DNA from: Tropicibacter oceani
GTDB lineage: Bacteria; Pseudomonadota; Alphaproteobacteria; Rhodobacterales; Rhodobacteraceae
DNA length: 64,000 nucleotides
Direction: 5' to 3'
Assembly: GCF_029958925.1 (NCBI RefSeq)
Contig: NZ_CP124616.1
Span: 3,348,001-3,412,000 of the forward strand
The notes beneath the pieces were generated by a model. The model did not search any database. It was given only the letters and a program-made list of their open reading frames with translations, and had not been told where the DNA came from. The stretch's first letter is position 1. Every line of letters begins with the position of its first letter. Both the position numbers and the translations under genes were made by a program. This document shows, in pieces, positions 7,696 through 15,176 of the stretch.

Positions 7696-7902
7696 ATGTT
7701 GGAAGACACCGCACTCTGGGTCACGATCCTTGGCCTGCCCGTTGCCATCCTCAGCGCCTATTTCGGATGGAAGGCCCTGCGCAGCCGCAAATCCGACACC
7801 ACCAACATCGCCACCGGCAGCAAACGGGTCCGCCAATCCGGCGGCAAGGGCCAGACCTACAACCACGCCGAAAACAGCGAAGATGTGGAGCAATCCGGCT
7901 GA
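7696..7902 (+). CDS. Small single-pass membrane protein with Gly/Asn/Gln-rich tail
   Basis: A 68-residue protein with one transmembrane helix (about 7-27), a basic stop-transfer RSRKS, and a polar tail rich in Gly, Asn, Gln and Ser ending in EDVEQSG. The tail pattern (NIxxGSxxVxQSGGxGQ) recurs at the start of the next protein (NTADGSSNVQQAGGD), as if the two carried related short beta repeats. TGATG overlaps the stop and start of the next gene, so the two are coupled. No known family. It is probably the membrane component of the three-gene unit 7696-9171. Confidence 0.62.
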   Translation: MLEDTALWVTILGLPVAILSAYFGWKALRSRKSDTTNIATGSKRVRQSGGKGQTYNHAENSEDVEQSG

Positions 7903-8216
7903 TGCCTTTCAACAAGACTGGCAACACCGCCGACGGGTCCTCGAACGTCCAGCAGGCGGGGGGCGATATCCATATTCAGGGTGTCCCAGCCGAACAACAT
8001 ACCGAGTTAGTGAGAGCTTTAATCGAACAACATGAAAGGGACAAAGAACAACTGCGCCAAGACTTGGAAGCAAAACATGAAGGTGTGATTCGGGCATACG
8101 CAATAGAAGTCGACTTTCTTAGACTTCAAATTTTGTACCTTGGGGGCGGCCGTCAAACGGATTTCCGTTCCACCTTGTTAAAAGAGCCTCAGAACGGTGG
8201 GAAAGAGAATGGATAG
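7902..8216 (+). CDS. Hypothetical protein with polar beta-repeat start and coiled coil
   Basis: A 104-residue protein of unknown function. Residues 1-25 form a Gly/Asn/Gln-rich stretch containing NVQQAGGDIHIQ, similar to short linkers found before helical or STAND-type domains. Residues about 28-75 (EQHTELVRALIEQHERDKEQL and onward) should form a charged coiled coil. The start codon overlaps the upstream stop (TGATG) and the end overlaps the TPR gene. Base composition falls sharply within the gene to near 50 percent GC, unlike the flanks. This points to acquisition or to a foreign-derived module. Confidence 0.6.
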   Translation: MPFNKTGNTADGSSNVQQAGGDIHIQGVPAEQHTELVRALIEQHERDKEQLRQDLEAKHEGVIRAYAIEVDFLRLQILYLGGGRQTDFRSTLLKEPQNGGKENG

Positions 8217-9171
8217 CGAACTCCGTCAAAGGGCAATGGCCATTGCTGCTGGGGCGCAGGAATTGATCGATGTTGGCGATTTGAAGGCAGCAAGGCGCGA
8301 GATCGAATTGGTACTGTCATTGCTGCAGTCTTTTGAGGAGCGTAACAGCCCAGAATCGATTTTCGCCCTAAATACACTAGCGGGCCTCGCGGAAAAGGAA
8401 GGGAATCTTGAGCAAGCTGCGGGCATCTACAGAGTTGCGCTAGAAAAGAGTGCCAACTATTTGGACAATAGTTCGCCAGCATACGTAAATGGTTTGGCGA
8501 ACTTGGCAGCAATTCTTGGAAAACTGGCCCTCTACGAAGAGGCGGCAGCACTATATCGCCAAGCCATCGAGATCGGCAAAGCAACCCACGGCGAGGATCA
8601 CCCAAGTTATGCCATACGTTTGAACAACCTCGCGGAACTTCTCAGCACCATGGGCCGCTTCGACGAAGCCGAACCGCTGTACCGCCGCGCCATCGAGATC
8701 ACCAAAGCCACCTTGGGCGAGGATAATCCGACCTATGCGAGCGGCCTGAACAACCTCGCGAACCTATCCGCTTCGCTGGGCCGCTTCGACGAGGCCGAAC
8801 TCCTGTATCGCCGCGCCATCGAGATCGACAAGGCCACTTTGGGCGAGGATCATCCAGACTATGCGACCCGCCTGAACAACCTCGCGGGTCTGCTTCAAGC
8901 CCTGGGTCGCACTGACGAGGCCGAACCACTGTACCGCCGCGCCATCGAGATCGACAAGGCCGCCCTCGGCGAGGATCATCCGACCTATGCAAACCGCCTG
9001 AACAACTTCGCAGTGTTTTATGCCGAAACGTCCCGTTTCGATCAGGCCATCCCACTGGCGGAAAGGGCATTGCGGATCTGCGAGGCCAGGTTGCCCGAGG
9101 GCCATCCAAAAACCGAAGAAATCCGCCGCAGTCTCGACGCGATGCGCAGGGATCAGGCCGACACCGACTGA
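8209..9171 (+). CDS. Tetratricopeptide repeat protein, kinesin-light-chain-like
   Basis: A 320-residue protein made almost wholly of 42-residue TPR units of the TPR_10/TPR_12 type. The unit pattern is EAExLYRRAIEIxKAxLGEDHPxYAxxLNNLAxLxxxLGRxD. At least five units run from about residue 75 to 290. The three central DNA units (126-bp period, starting near 8665, 8791 and 8917) are almost identical and GC-rich, whereas the first two are diverged and AT-richer. Recent internal duplication is likely. I chose the ATG at 8209, preceded by GGGAAAGAG, over the GTG at 8197. It is coupled to the coiled-coil gene upstream. It should be a protein-binding scaffold; the partner is unknown. Confidence 0.8.
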   Translation: MDSELRQRAMAIAAGAQELIDVGDLKAARREIELVLSLLQSFEERNSPESIFALNTLAGLAEKEGNLEQAAGIYRVALEKSANYLDNSSPAYVNGLANLAAILGKLALYEEAAALYRQAIEIGKATHGEDHPSYAIRLNNLAELLSTMGRFDEAEPLYRRAIEITKATLGEDNPTYASGLNNLANLSASLGRFDEAELLYRRAIEIDKATLGEDHPDYATRLNNLAGLLQALGRTDEAEPLYRRAIEIDKAALGEDHPTYANRLNNFAVFYAETSRFDQAIPLAERALRICEARLPEGHPKTEEIRRSLDAMRRDQADTD

Positions 9172-9178
9172 CGCCGTA

Positions 9179-9198
9179 GGCCGGGCTTCAGCCCGGCC
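9179..9198 (+). terminator. Hairpin after the TPR gene
   Basis: 8-bp perfect GC stem (9179-9186/9191-9198) with TTCA loop, 7 bp past the stop. There is no T run, so termination strength is uncertain. Confidence 0.4.
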
Positions 9199-9280
9199 CT
9201 GTTCCGGCCCCGCTCCGGGCCGCCATTAACGAAATCTGCCGCAAGGTCATCCACGTGTCGTACGAAAACCCCGCTGCGGG

Positions 9281-9299
9281 TTTGCAATCTGTACCAAAC
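9281..9299 (+). repeat. Dispersed 19-bp intergenic repeat, copy 1
   Basis: A 19-bp sequence beginning TTTGCAATCT that recurs exactly at 52373-52391. Around it the core (G/C)TACCAAA occurs three more times between 9310 and 9405, within the non-coding gap between the TPR gene and nusB. Confidence 0.7.
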
Positions 9300-9451
9300 T
9301 TGGGGAAAACCGTACCAAAGCCTTGATCCCGGGCGCCAAACCGCCCCGGGCGGACCGGTGCAATCCCTACCAAACCCGGCTGGTTTTGTACCAAACTTCT
9401 GGCGCAACGGGGTTTGCGCGGCGCATTAACCCCACCGTGCGGGGCCTTAAA

Positions 9452-9925
9452 TCAAAAGGCTTCGGGCTTGGCCTCGCGGGCCATGTGGTCCAGCACCGCG
9501 TTGACGAATTTCGCCTCTTTCCCGTCCGGAAAAAACGCCGCCGCAACGTCCAGATATTCCACGATCACCACCTTGGGCGGCGTCTCCATCGCGACCAGTT
9601 CGGCCCCCGCCGCGCGGAACAGCGCGCGCAGGGTCGGGTCGATCCGGGCGATCGGCCATTTCGCCACCAGCGCGCGGTCGGTCATCTGGTCGATCTTGGC
9701 CTGATAGCTGACCGCTTGCTCCAACAGCTTGGAAAACAAGGGGATATCGCCGTCGATCAGCTCTTCTCCCTCGATCTGCTCTTCGCCGAAACGGAACTCC
9801 AGGAACTCTTGACGGACCTTGTCCAGCGGCTGGCTGGACTGCTCCATCTGGAACAACGCCTGCACGGCATAGAGCCTGCTGGCGCTTTTCATCTTGCGTT
9901 TTTGATTGCCGGAAAGTGCGGTCAT
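9452..9925 (-). CDS. nusB: Transcription antitermination factor NusB
   Basis: A 157-residue all-helical NusB, which binds BoxA RNA with NusE (S10) in antitermination of rRNA operons. Recognisable features are SASRLYAVQALFQMEQ at the N-terminus, the central IARIDPTLRALFRAAGAEL, and VVIVEYLDVAAAF near the end. Length is normal. The ATG overlaps the ribH stop by 4 bp (ATGA), giving the common ribB-ribH-nusB order on the - strand. Expression probably depends on the promoter upstream of ribB. Confidence 0.95.
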   Translation of the reverse strand: MTALSGNQKRKMKSASRLYAVQALFQMEQSSQPLDKVRQEFLEFRFGEEQIEGEELIDGDIPLFSKLLEQAVSYQAKIDQMTDRALVAKWPIARIDPTLRALFRAAGAELVAMETPPKVVIVEYLDVAAAFFPDGKEAKFVNAVLDHMAREAKPEAF

Positions 9926-10473
9926 GCGCGGTTGGGTCCCTTGGCGTCGCCTGCGATCTGGAATTCGTCGCGCGCAGGGACGAATCCGACCCCCTTGCGC
10001 GAAGCGCCCCACCTACGGGCAAGCGCGATCAGATGCAAGGCCGCCGCCGCCGCCCCGCCGCCTTTGTTTTGGCCTTTCGCCTCGGCGCGCGCCGCGGCTT
10101 GTTCAATGTTTTCAACGGTCAAGATGCCGTTGCCGATGCACAGCCCCTGCAGGCCCAGCAGCGTCAAACCACGCGACGAATCATTGCAGACCGTGTCGTA
10201 ATGCGTCGTCTCGCCCCGGATCACACAACCCAGCGCAACATAGCCGTCAAAGTTGCTCATCCGTTCAGCGATTCCAATCGCCGTCGGCACCTCCAGCGCG
10301 CCCGGCACCTCGACGGTTTCGTGGAAACCGCCCGCCGCTTCGATCTCGGCAATCGCGCCGGCGACCAGCTGGTCGGCAATGTCCTTGTAGTAGGGCGCGA
10401 CGACGATCAGGATCTTGACCGGCTTGTCGAACGTGGGCCGCGCCAGCGTGTAATGCGTTTCGTTCGATGCCAT
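9922..10473 (-). CDS. ribH: 6,7-dimethyl-8-ribityllumazine synthase
   Basis: A 183-residue RibH that condenses 5-amino-6-ribitylaminouracil with 3,4-dihydroxy-2-butanone 4-phosphate. Key motifs are ILIVVAPYY, VEVPGALEVPTAI, the GCVIRGETTHYD loop with the catalytic His, and GNGILTVEN. The C-terminus is about 25 residues longer than the compact form. The start is the ATG overlapping the ribB stop (ATGA); the preceding TTG is an unlikely start. It acts directly after RibB in riboflavin synthesis and the two are coupled. Confidence 0.95.
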   Translation of the reverse strand: MASNETHYTLARPTFDKPVKILIVVAPYYKDIADQLVAGAIAEIEAAGGFHETVEVPGALEVPTAIGIAERMSNFDGYVALGCVIRGETTHYDTVCNDSSRGLTLLGLQGLCIGNGILTVENIEQAAARAEAKGQNKGGGAAAAALHLIALARRWGASRKGVGFVPARDEFQIAGDAKGPNRA

Positions 10474-11600
10474 CAACCCAGCTCCGAGATTTTACGAGTT
10501 CCAACGATTTCAAGGCCATAGGCATCCAGCCCCACGACCTTGGGGGTCGGGGAATTGGTCAGAAGCTCCAGCTTGGACAAGCCCAGAGACGACAGGATCT
10601 GCGCCCCCAGCCCGTATTGCCGCAGCGTCTTGGGCGATACGTCGTCCGAGGCGTCGATCTTGTTCGAGGTGTCGCGCAGCAGCACGACAACGCCGCGCCC
10701 TTCGGCGGCGACGGCCTGCATGGCATGGGCGAATTCATCGGCGCGCCCCTTGGGCCCGGTGCCGATGATGTCCAGCATCGGGTCCATCGCATGCATCCGC
10801 ACCAGAACCGGTTCAGGCGTGGTGATATCGCCCTTGGTCAGCACGATATGTTCGTCGCCGTGGGTGGTGTCGGTATAGACCCGCATGGTCCAGGAGCCGC
10901 CGAATTCGCTGGTGATTTCCTCTTCCTTGCAGACGCGGACCAGGTTGTCGTGTCGGCGCCGGTAGGAAATCAGGTCGCTGATCGTGCCGATCTTCAGCCC
11001 GTGCTTTTGGGCAAAGGCGATCAGTTCCGGCAGACGCGCCATCGACCCGTCATCGTTCATGATCTCGCAGATCACGCCGGCGGGGTTCAGCCCGGCCAGG
11101 CGCGAGACGTCCACGGCCGCCTCGGTATGGCCCGCACGCACCAGCACGCCGCCATCGCGCGCGCGCAGCGGAAAGACATGGCCCGGGGTCGCGATGTCCT
11201 GCGCCCCTTTCGAGGAATCGACCGCGACGGAAATCGTCAGGGCGCGATCAGCGGCCGAGATGCCGGTGCTCACGCCTTCGCGGGCCTCGATCGAGGTGGT
11301 AAACGCGGTCTCGTGACGTGACGAATTGTTCGTCGACATCAGTTGCAGGCCCAGGGCGTCGATGCGCTGGCTGGTCATCGCAAGGCAGATCAACCCGCGC
11401 CCATACAGCGCCATGAAGTTGATCGCATCGGGCGTGGCCCATTGCGCCGGGATCACCAGATCACCTTCGTTTTCGCGGTCTTCGTGATCGACCAGGATGA
11501 ACATGCGTCCGTTGCGGGCATCCTCGATGATTTCCTCTACCGGGGAAATCGCGTCGCGCAGGTTCCGTTCCACCGCGCCGGGGGTCTCGTAATCGACCAT
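10473..11600 (-). CDS. ribB: 3,4-dihydroxy-2-butanone-4-phosphate synthase with degenerate GTP cyclohydrolase II-like domain
   Basis: A 375-residue protein that makes 3,4-dihydroxy-2-butanone 4-phosphate from ribulose 5-phosphate. The RibB domain (about 15-215) has the acidic [11 protein letters not shown] motif, [13 protein letters not shown] and [10 protein letters not shown]. The C-terminal part (about 220-370) aligns with RibA but lacks the zinc-binding cysteines; [11 protein letters not shown] stands where the family has its Cys-containing metal loop. That half is therefore unlikely to open GTP, and a separate RibA should exist elsewhere. A GGAGG site precedes the ATG. No FMN riboswitch is seen between 11601 and 11744. 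Confidence 0.92.
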   Translation of the reverse strand: MVDYETPGAVERNLRDAISPVEEIIEDARNGRMFILVDHEDRENEGDLVIPAQWATPDAINFMALYGRGLICLAMTSQRIDALGLQLMSTNNSSRHETAFTTSIEAREGVSTGISAADRALTISVAVDSSKGAQDIATPGHVFPLRARDGGVLVRAGHTEAAVDVSRLAGLNPAGVICEIMNDDGSMARLPELIAFAQKHGLKIGTISDLISYRRRHDNLVRVCKEEEITSEFGGSWTMRVYTDTTHGDEHIVLTKGDITTPEPVLVRMHAMDPMLDIIGTGPKGRADEFAHAMQAVAAEGRGVVVLLRDTSNKIDASDDVSPKTLRQYGLGAQILSSLGLSKLELLTNSPTPKVVGLDAYGLEIVGTRKISELG

Positions 11601-11744
11601 GGGGCCTCCGTATCCGTTGCCTTGTCAGATACGCCAGAGGGGCCACAAAGACCAGAGCCGATGCGCCCGGCCGGATCGGCCGTGCCGCGCGATCACGGAT
11701 CGACGGTGAGTGGATTTTTCGGCGCAAAAGCCGCTGGCAGGCGG

Positions 11745-12077
11745 TCAGTCGAAAATATCCTCGATCAGGTCAAAGGCTTCTTCGAAAAAGCTGCGCGCCA
11801 GGCTCTTGCGCGGTTTCTTCTTTCGCTTTGCGGCGGGCGCCTGCCTTTGGTCGCGCGGGCCAGTGGCCGTTGCCCCGATATGCCGCGTCTTGCCTTTGCG
11901 GCCCGGTTGCGGGGCGCGGTGCGCCTGCGCGTCCACTGCCTCGGTCCGCAGCATCTTCATGTTGTGCAAGGGGGCGCCGCAGCTTGAACAGGCCAGTTCA
12001 TGCCGGTCGCGGCCTTTGAGGACAAGCGCGGCGCGGGTTCCGCAGTAACAGCAGGTGGCGATCTTTGTCTGGGGCAT
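11745..12077 (-). CDS. Small zinc-ribbon protein, hypothetical
   Basis: A 110-residue protein. CCYCG (residues 9-13) and CSSCG (about 30-34) form a probable four-Cys zinc ribbon. A basic Lys/Arg-rich linker follows (about 60-90) and an acidic amphipathic helix ends the protein (FFEEAFDLIEDIFD). Composition suggests nucleic-acid or ribosome contact, but no family name is certain. It lies between ribB and rlmB on the same strand, 55 bp after rlmB, and may be co-transcribed with it. Function unknown. Confidence 0.7.
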   Translation of the reverse strand: MPQTKIATCCYCGTRAALVLKGRDRHELACSSCGAPLHNMKMLRTEAVDAQAHRAPQPGRKGKTRHIGATATGPRDQRQAPAAKRKKKPRKSLARSFFEEAFDLIEDIFD

Positions 12078-12132
12078 GCGCCCTAGATGGGCCCAAAGCG
12101 CCGGTTTTTCAAGGCGATGCCGCCGGCGATCG

Positions 12133-12906
12133 TCAGCCGCGCACCGCGTACAGCGCCACCGCCGCCGCGTTCGACACGTTGAGCGAGCCAAAGGCCCCCT
12201 CGGCATCGATGCGCACCAGCTTGTCGACCGTTTCCTTTGTCTTGGCGCGCAGCCCCGGGCCTTCGGCGCCCAGAACCAGCGCGATGGCGCGGTCGCGCAG
12301 CCCGTCCACGGCCTCTTCGATGGTTTCCTCGGCCTCGCCGTCCAGACCCAGGACGATATAGCCCATGGCCTGCAATTCGACGATCGCGTCGGCCAGGTTG
12401 CGCACGCGCACATAGGGCTGGCGTTCCAGCGCGCCGCTGGCGGTCTTGGCCAGTGCCCCGGTTTCCGGTGCGGCGTGATGGCGCATGCCGACCACCGCCC
12501 GCGCCCCCAGCACTTCGGCCGAGCGCAGGATCGCGCCCACATTGTGCGGATCACTGACCCGGTCCAGCAGAATCATCCGTGCGGGCCCTTCGCCCAGCGC
12601 CACATCCTCGAGGCTGCCCCAATCCAGCGGCTTGACCTCCAGCGCGGCCCCCTGATGCACGGATTGCGGATCGAGAGGCGCATCAAAGCGGCGCGGGTCC
12701 TGGATTTCCGGCTCGATTCCCGCTTCGGCCACCGCGTCTTCCAGCTTGGCCGCGGCGTTGGGCGTCAGAATCAGGCGCAGCTTTTCCCGCCGGGGGTTGA
12801 GCAGGGCATCACGCACCGCATGCAGGCCGAACAACCAGACGGTTTCCGCCGCGCTGGCCTTTTTCGCCTGTTCCTTTGCCACGACCCACTTTGGTTTCTT
12901 TACCAT
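12133..12906 (-). CDS. rlmB: 23S rRNA (guanosine-2'-O-)-methyltransferase RlmB-type, SPOUT family
   Basis: A 257-residue TrmH/SpoU-type methyltransferase. The N-terminal substrate-binding domain (about 25-100; WLFGLHAVRDAL) precedes the knotted catalytic domain. SPOUT motifs are visible: LDRVSDPHNVGAILRSAE, then ALVLGAEGPGLR and LNVSNAAAVALY. It methylates a guanosine of 23S rRNA in E. coli (G2251); the target here is by homology. I chose the ATG at 12906 with an AAAGG site; an ATG 12 codons upstream lacks one. It is divergent from tRNA-Tyr. Confidence 0.92.
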   Translation of the reverse strand: MVKKPKWVVAKEQAKKASAAETVWLFGLHAVRDALLNPRREKLRLILTPNAAAKLEDAVAEAGIEPEIQDPRRFDAPLDPQSVHQGAALEVKPLDWGSLEDVALGEGPARMILLDRVSDPHNVGAILRSAEVLGARAVVGMRHHAAPETGALAKTASGALERQPYVRVRNLADAIVELQAMGYIVLGLDGEAEETIEEAVDGLRDRAIALVLGAEGPGLRAKTKETVDKLVRIDAEGAFGSLNVSNAAAVALYAVRG

Positions 12907-12974
12907 ATCACGCGCCTTTTGCCCTTTCGGGCCTGTCTGCACGGGTCATCCTGTCAGGGCAAGGGAATTTCCTG

Positions 12975-13003
12975 TTGACGCCGCTTTTGGGGATCGGTAA
13001 TCC
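12975..13003 (+). promoter_or_regulatory. Promoter of tRNA-Tyr
   Basis: TTGACG (12975-12980), 17-bp spacer, TAATCC (12998-13003), 31 bp before the mature tRNA 5' end. It fits the strong vegetative promoters of stable RNA genes. Confidence 0.6.
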
Positions 13004-13034
13004 CCCCTCACACCGGGTTCGCCCGGTGCCCGGT

Positions 13035-13118
13035 GGGCGACAGGCCGCAAGGTGTGGCAGGGGACTGTAACTCCCTCGAGGCGACTCACGCCTGGTTCGA
13101 TTCCAGGGTCGCCCACCA
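13035..13118 (+). tRNA. tRNA-Tyr (anticodon GTA)
   Basis: A type II tRNA of 84 nt including an encoded CCA. The acceptor stem pairs 13035-13041 with 13108-13114, the anticodon loop reads CTGTAAC (anticodon GTA), a long variable arm follows, and the T arm is CCTGG-loop-CCAGG. A long variable arm is normal for bacterial tRNA-Tyr. Confidence 0.95.
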
Positions 13119-13365
13119 TTTCATTCTTAAATTAGCGAACACAAAAGCTGGTTGCGCGCAGCGCATTGGCCTTGCTGCGCCCTTTTCAGACCTGGCGCGG
13201 CCCAACGCGCGCCGTTTTCGCTATGCGCATGTCCCTATGCGCAATCCATTCCAAAAACTCATCACACGCCTGATTATTTCGAATTTTACTTACCAAAGAA
13301 CTCTTCCTAATCCCTGTTGGCCAATCGTATCCATCCACGCCCCGCACACAGGAGAGCCCAGAACA

Positions 13366-13776
13366 ATGTCGCAATCGCAAAACCCGCAGCAGTCAGACAA
13401 TGCGTTTGTCGAAACCCTGGTCCTTCCCGGCTCCGATACGCCCTTTGGGCTGCGCCTGAACGGCGCTTCGGCCGGACCGCAGGTCGTCATCGCGGGCACC
13501 TGCGACGCAGCGAAGACCGTGTTCGACCGGCTGCTCTCGATCCCGACACTTCCCTGGATGCGTGGTTCTCTGGTGATGATCCAGCTCGAAACACTCGACG
13601 GCATGTTAGGCGATCTGTCCGACCTCACACCGCTTGGTCCCATCGACCGCACCGTCGTTCTGCCTTGGGCCAACAGCGTTGAGCCGGACGAGCTTCAGGT
13701 CCGTCGCAACTATCATATGGTGCTGCGCCTGTGCGCCGACATGGGCATGATTGCCGGTCGCGGCGTCGCACGCTGA
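13366..13776 (+). CDS. Hypothetical protein, distant desuccinylase-like N-terminus
   Basis: A 136-residue protein starting after a GGAGAG site. Its core (GPQVVIAGTCDAAKTVFDRL, then WMRGSLVMIQLETLDG) loosely follows the N-terminal beta strands of succinylglutamate desuccinylase/aspartoacylase proteins. However, the HGDE zinc motif is missing and the protein is less than half the family length. It may be a small inactive relative or a truncated piece. Its stop lies only about 10 bp from the decayed enolase-superfamily gene on the opposite strand, so the 3' end may sit at a deletion junction. The 247 bp between tRNA-Tyr and this gene are AT-rich and hold no clear element. Confidence 0.55.
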   Translation: MSQSQNPQQSDNAFVETLVLPGSDTPFGLRLNGASAGPQVVIAGTCDAAKTVFDRLLSIPTLPWMRGSLVMIQLETLDGMLGDLSDLTPLGPIDRTVVLPWANSVEPDELQVRRNYHMVLRLCADMGMIAGRGVAR

Positions 13777-13789
13777 CGGCCCCGGTCGC

Positions 13790-14062
13790 TCGCACATCAG
13801 GTCGTAGACCTTGTGCCAGATCGCATCGCGGTCAAGTGGGTCCACCCCCAGGACCATCGTCTTGATGGCCCACTCGACGACGCCTTTGCTCGCCGCTGCG
13901 ATATGGGCAGCGCCAAAAACATCCACCCCAGCCGGTCACGCCCTCGTCGGCTTCGATCCCGGCCAGACGGGCGGCGCATTTACCCTAGCATTGCTGCGAA
14001 TAGCCCAGTTCCTCGGGCATGTCATATTGCAACACGTGGCTGGTGATGCGGGCGATCTTCAT
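13790..14062 (-). pseudogene. Decayed enolase-superfamily (mandelate racemase/muconate lactonizing) gene, N-terminal remnant
   Basis: The - strand starts with a good N-terminus (MKIARITSHVLQYDMPEELGY) typical of mandelate-racemase-like dehydratases. It then hits an in-frame TAG (13985-13987). Homology continues in the same frame (IEADEGVTGWG), then shifts frame at a T5 run (A5 at 13915-13919 on +) and resumes with VEWAIKTMVLGVDPLDRDAIWHKVYDLM. Everything after about residue 90, including the catalytic barrel, is missing. The start overlaps the stop of the upstream NTF2-like gene by 4 bp, so it was the second gene of that operon. The probable lost role is sugar-acid dehydration or isomerisation. 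Confidence 0.75.
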
Positions 14063-15060
14063 TGTGCGGCCCCTTCGATCCCGGTTGCCCGGCCAAGGAT
14101 ATCCACACCTTGGGATTTCCAGAAATGCAAAAGGTCGATGAAGACCCAGTTTTCCGCCAGCTTGTCCCCATCCCGGCGGTAGATGTCGATCACCCGGAAT
14201 TCCCCCGGCTTGCCCGTGGCCGGCATCCCCATGAAGCCGCCCGTCGGCCGGGCGGTAAAATTGGGCCAGCCGAAAAAGCCGCCATAGTCGCCCTCGGCCA
14301 GCCGCGCCACGTGGCCGGTGCCGGTGCGGTCGGTAAAACCGGCGCGGAACGGGCCGGCGTGCTGACGGGCATAGCGTGCGATCGTATAGGTCGCGCCGAT
14401 GCCTTCGGGGCCCCACCAGATCATGTCGTCATGCCAGGTCAGGGCCAGCTCTTCCTCAAGCGGCAGGCCCGATTGCCATTGCCCCAGGTCGGAAATCATC
14501 TTGTTGATCAGCGCCAGCGTCGCCTCGCCCTGCGCGGCGGGCTGGGCGCCCTGCAGCAGGCCGTCATGGGTCCGCGGTCCCGGCTGCACCAGATGCGCCG
14601 CGGTCTGCGGACCAAAGGGCGCCTGCCCGGCCTGCGCCATCAGGTGCGGAATGTCAAAGAACAACGCGGTTTCGGCGATCTTGCCCGCCTCGACCCGGTA
14701 AAAGCTGCAATAGCGCAGAAAGGTCATCTTGCCGGTTGGCCGAATGCCCAGCCAGGGCGCGTCGAACAGGCCCATCAGATGCCCCATCGACACCACCCAG
14801 ACGCTGGCAAAACCGTCCATCTGGTTGCGCCCGGCAAAAAACACATCCTCGCGCCGCTGCATCCGGGTCAGCGCGGATTTCAGCGGCCCCCAGAATCGCG
14901 TCGCCAGCGCCCGCGCGCCGGCAATCTCGCCAAAGGGGTGGTAGCCGCGCCAGCGGTGCCCTTCGGTCAGGTGCGGCATCCAAAGCGCCGCGCCCCCTGC
15001 CCCGTCAAGATCCCGGTGGAAATCCCTGACCACCTGTTTTTCCTGCTGAAAATCCGTCAC
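14059..15060 (-). CDS. NTF2/SnoaL-like protein, two-domain
   Basis: A 333-residue protein with two tandem NTF2-fold (SnoaL-like) domains. Each domain ends in a PxTG turn followed by a strand and an aromatic/acidic motif (PTGKMTFLRYCSFYRVEAGKI; PATGKPGEFRVIDIYRR). The fold binds small hydrophobic or polyketide-like molecules, and some members are isomerases or cyclases. The substrate is unknown. I chose the GTG at 15060, preceded by GAGGG, because the in-frame ATG at 15097-15099 lies inside a LacI-type operator. It was transcribed with the downstream gene that is now a pseudogene and is divergent from the ABC transporter operon. Confidence 0.78.
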   Translation of the reverse strand: MTDFQQEKQVVRDFHRDLDGAGGAALWMPHLTEGHRWRGYHPFGEIAGARALATRFWGPLKSALTRMQRREDVFFAGRNQMDGFASVWVVSMGHLMGLFDAPWLGIRPTGKMTFLRYCSFYRVEAGKIAETALFFDIPHLMAQAGQAPFGPQTAAHLVQPGPRTHDGLLQGAQPAAQGEATLALINKMISDLGQWQSGLPLEEELALTWHDDMIWWGPEGIGATYTIARYARQHAGPFRAGFTDRTGTGHVARLAEGDYGGFFGWPNFTARPTGGFMGMPATGKPGEFRVIDIYRRDGDKLAENWVFIDLLHFWKSQGVDILGRATGIEGAAQ

Positions 15061-15083
15061 GAGAATCCCTCTGTCGCGCCACC

Positions 15084-15099
15084 TTGCATACGTTTGCAA
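15084..15099. promoter_or_regulatory. LacI-family operator O1
   Basis: TTGCATA-CG-TTTGCAA, a near-perfect dyad with the central CG and TTGCA arms typical of LacI/GalR operators. It lies 24 bp before the GTG of the - strand NTF2-like gene. Confidence 0.75.
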
Positions 15100-15137
15100 A
15101 ATTAGCTTGCCAAAAGATGCAGGCCGCGTCTAGCGTT

Positions 15138-15153
15138 ATGCAAGCGTATGCAA
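15138..15153. promoter_or_regulatory. LacI-family operator O2
   Basis: ATGCAAG-CG-TATGCAA, the same consensus as O1. Centre-to-centre spacing is 54 bp, about five helical turns, so one regulator could bind both and control both divergent operons. The likely regulator is the LacI-type gene at 23250. Confidence 0.75.
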
Positions 15154-15176
15154 AATACGAATCTGAGGAGGGGACC

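Noticed and set aside
11601-11744. Possible FMN riboswitch before ribB
   Set aside because: None of the conserved FMN-element blocks are visible, and the region is too short for the full aptamer.
13606-13926. A 106-codon - strand frame treated as an independent gene
   Set aside because: Only its N-terminal half is meaningful, as the frameshifted continuation of the enolase-superfamily pseudogene; the rest is antisense to the 13366-13776 gene.
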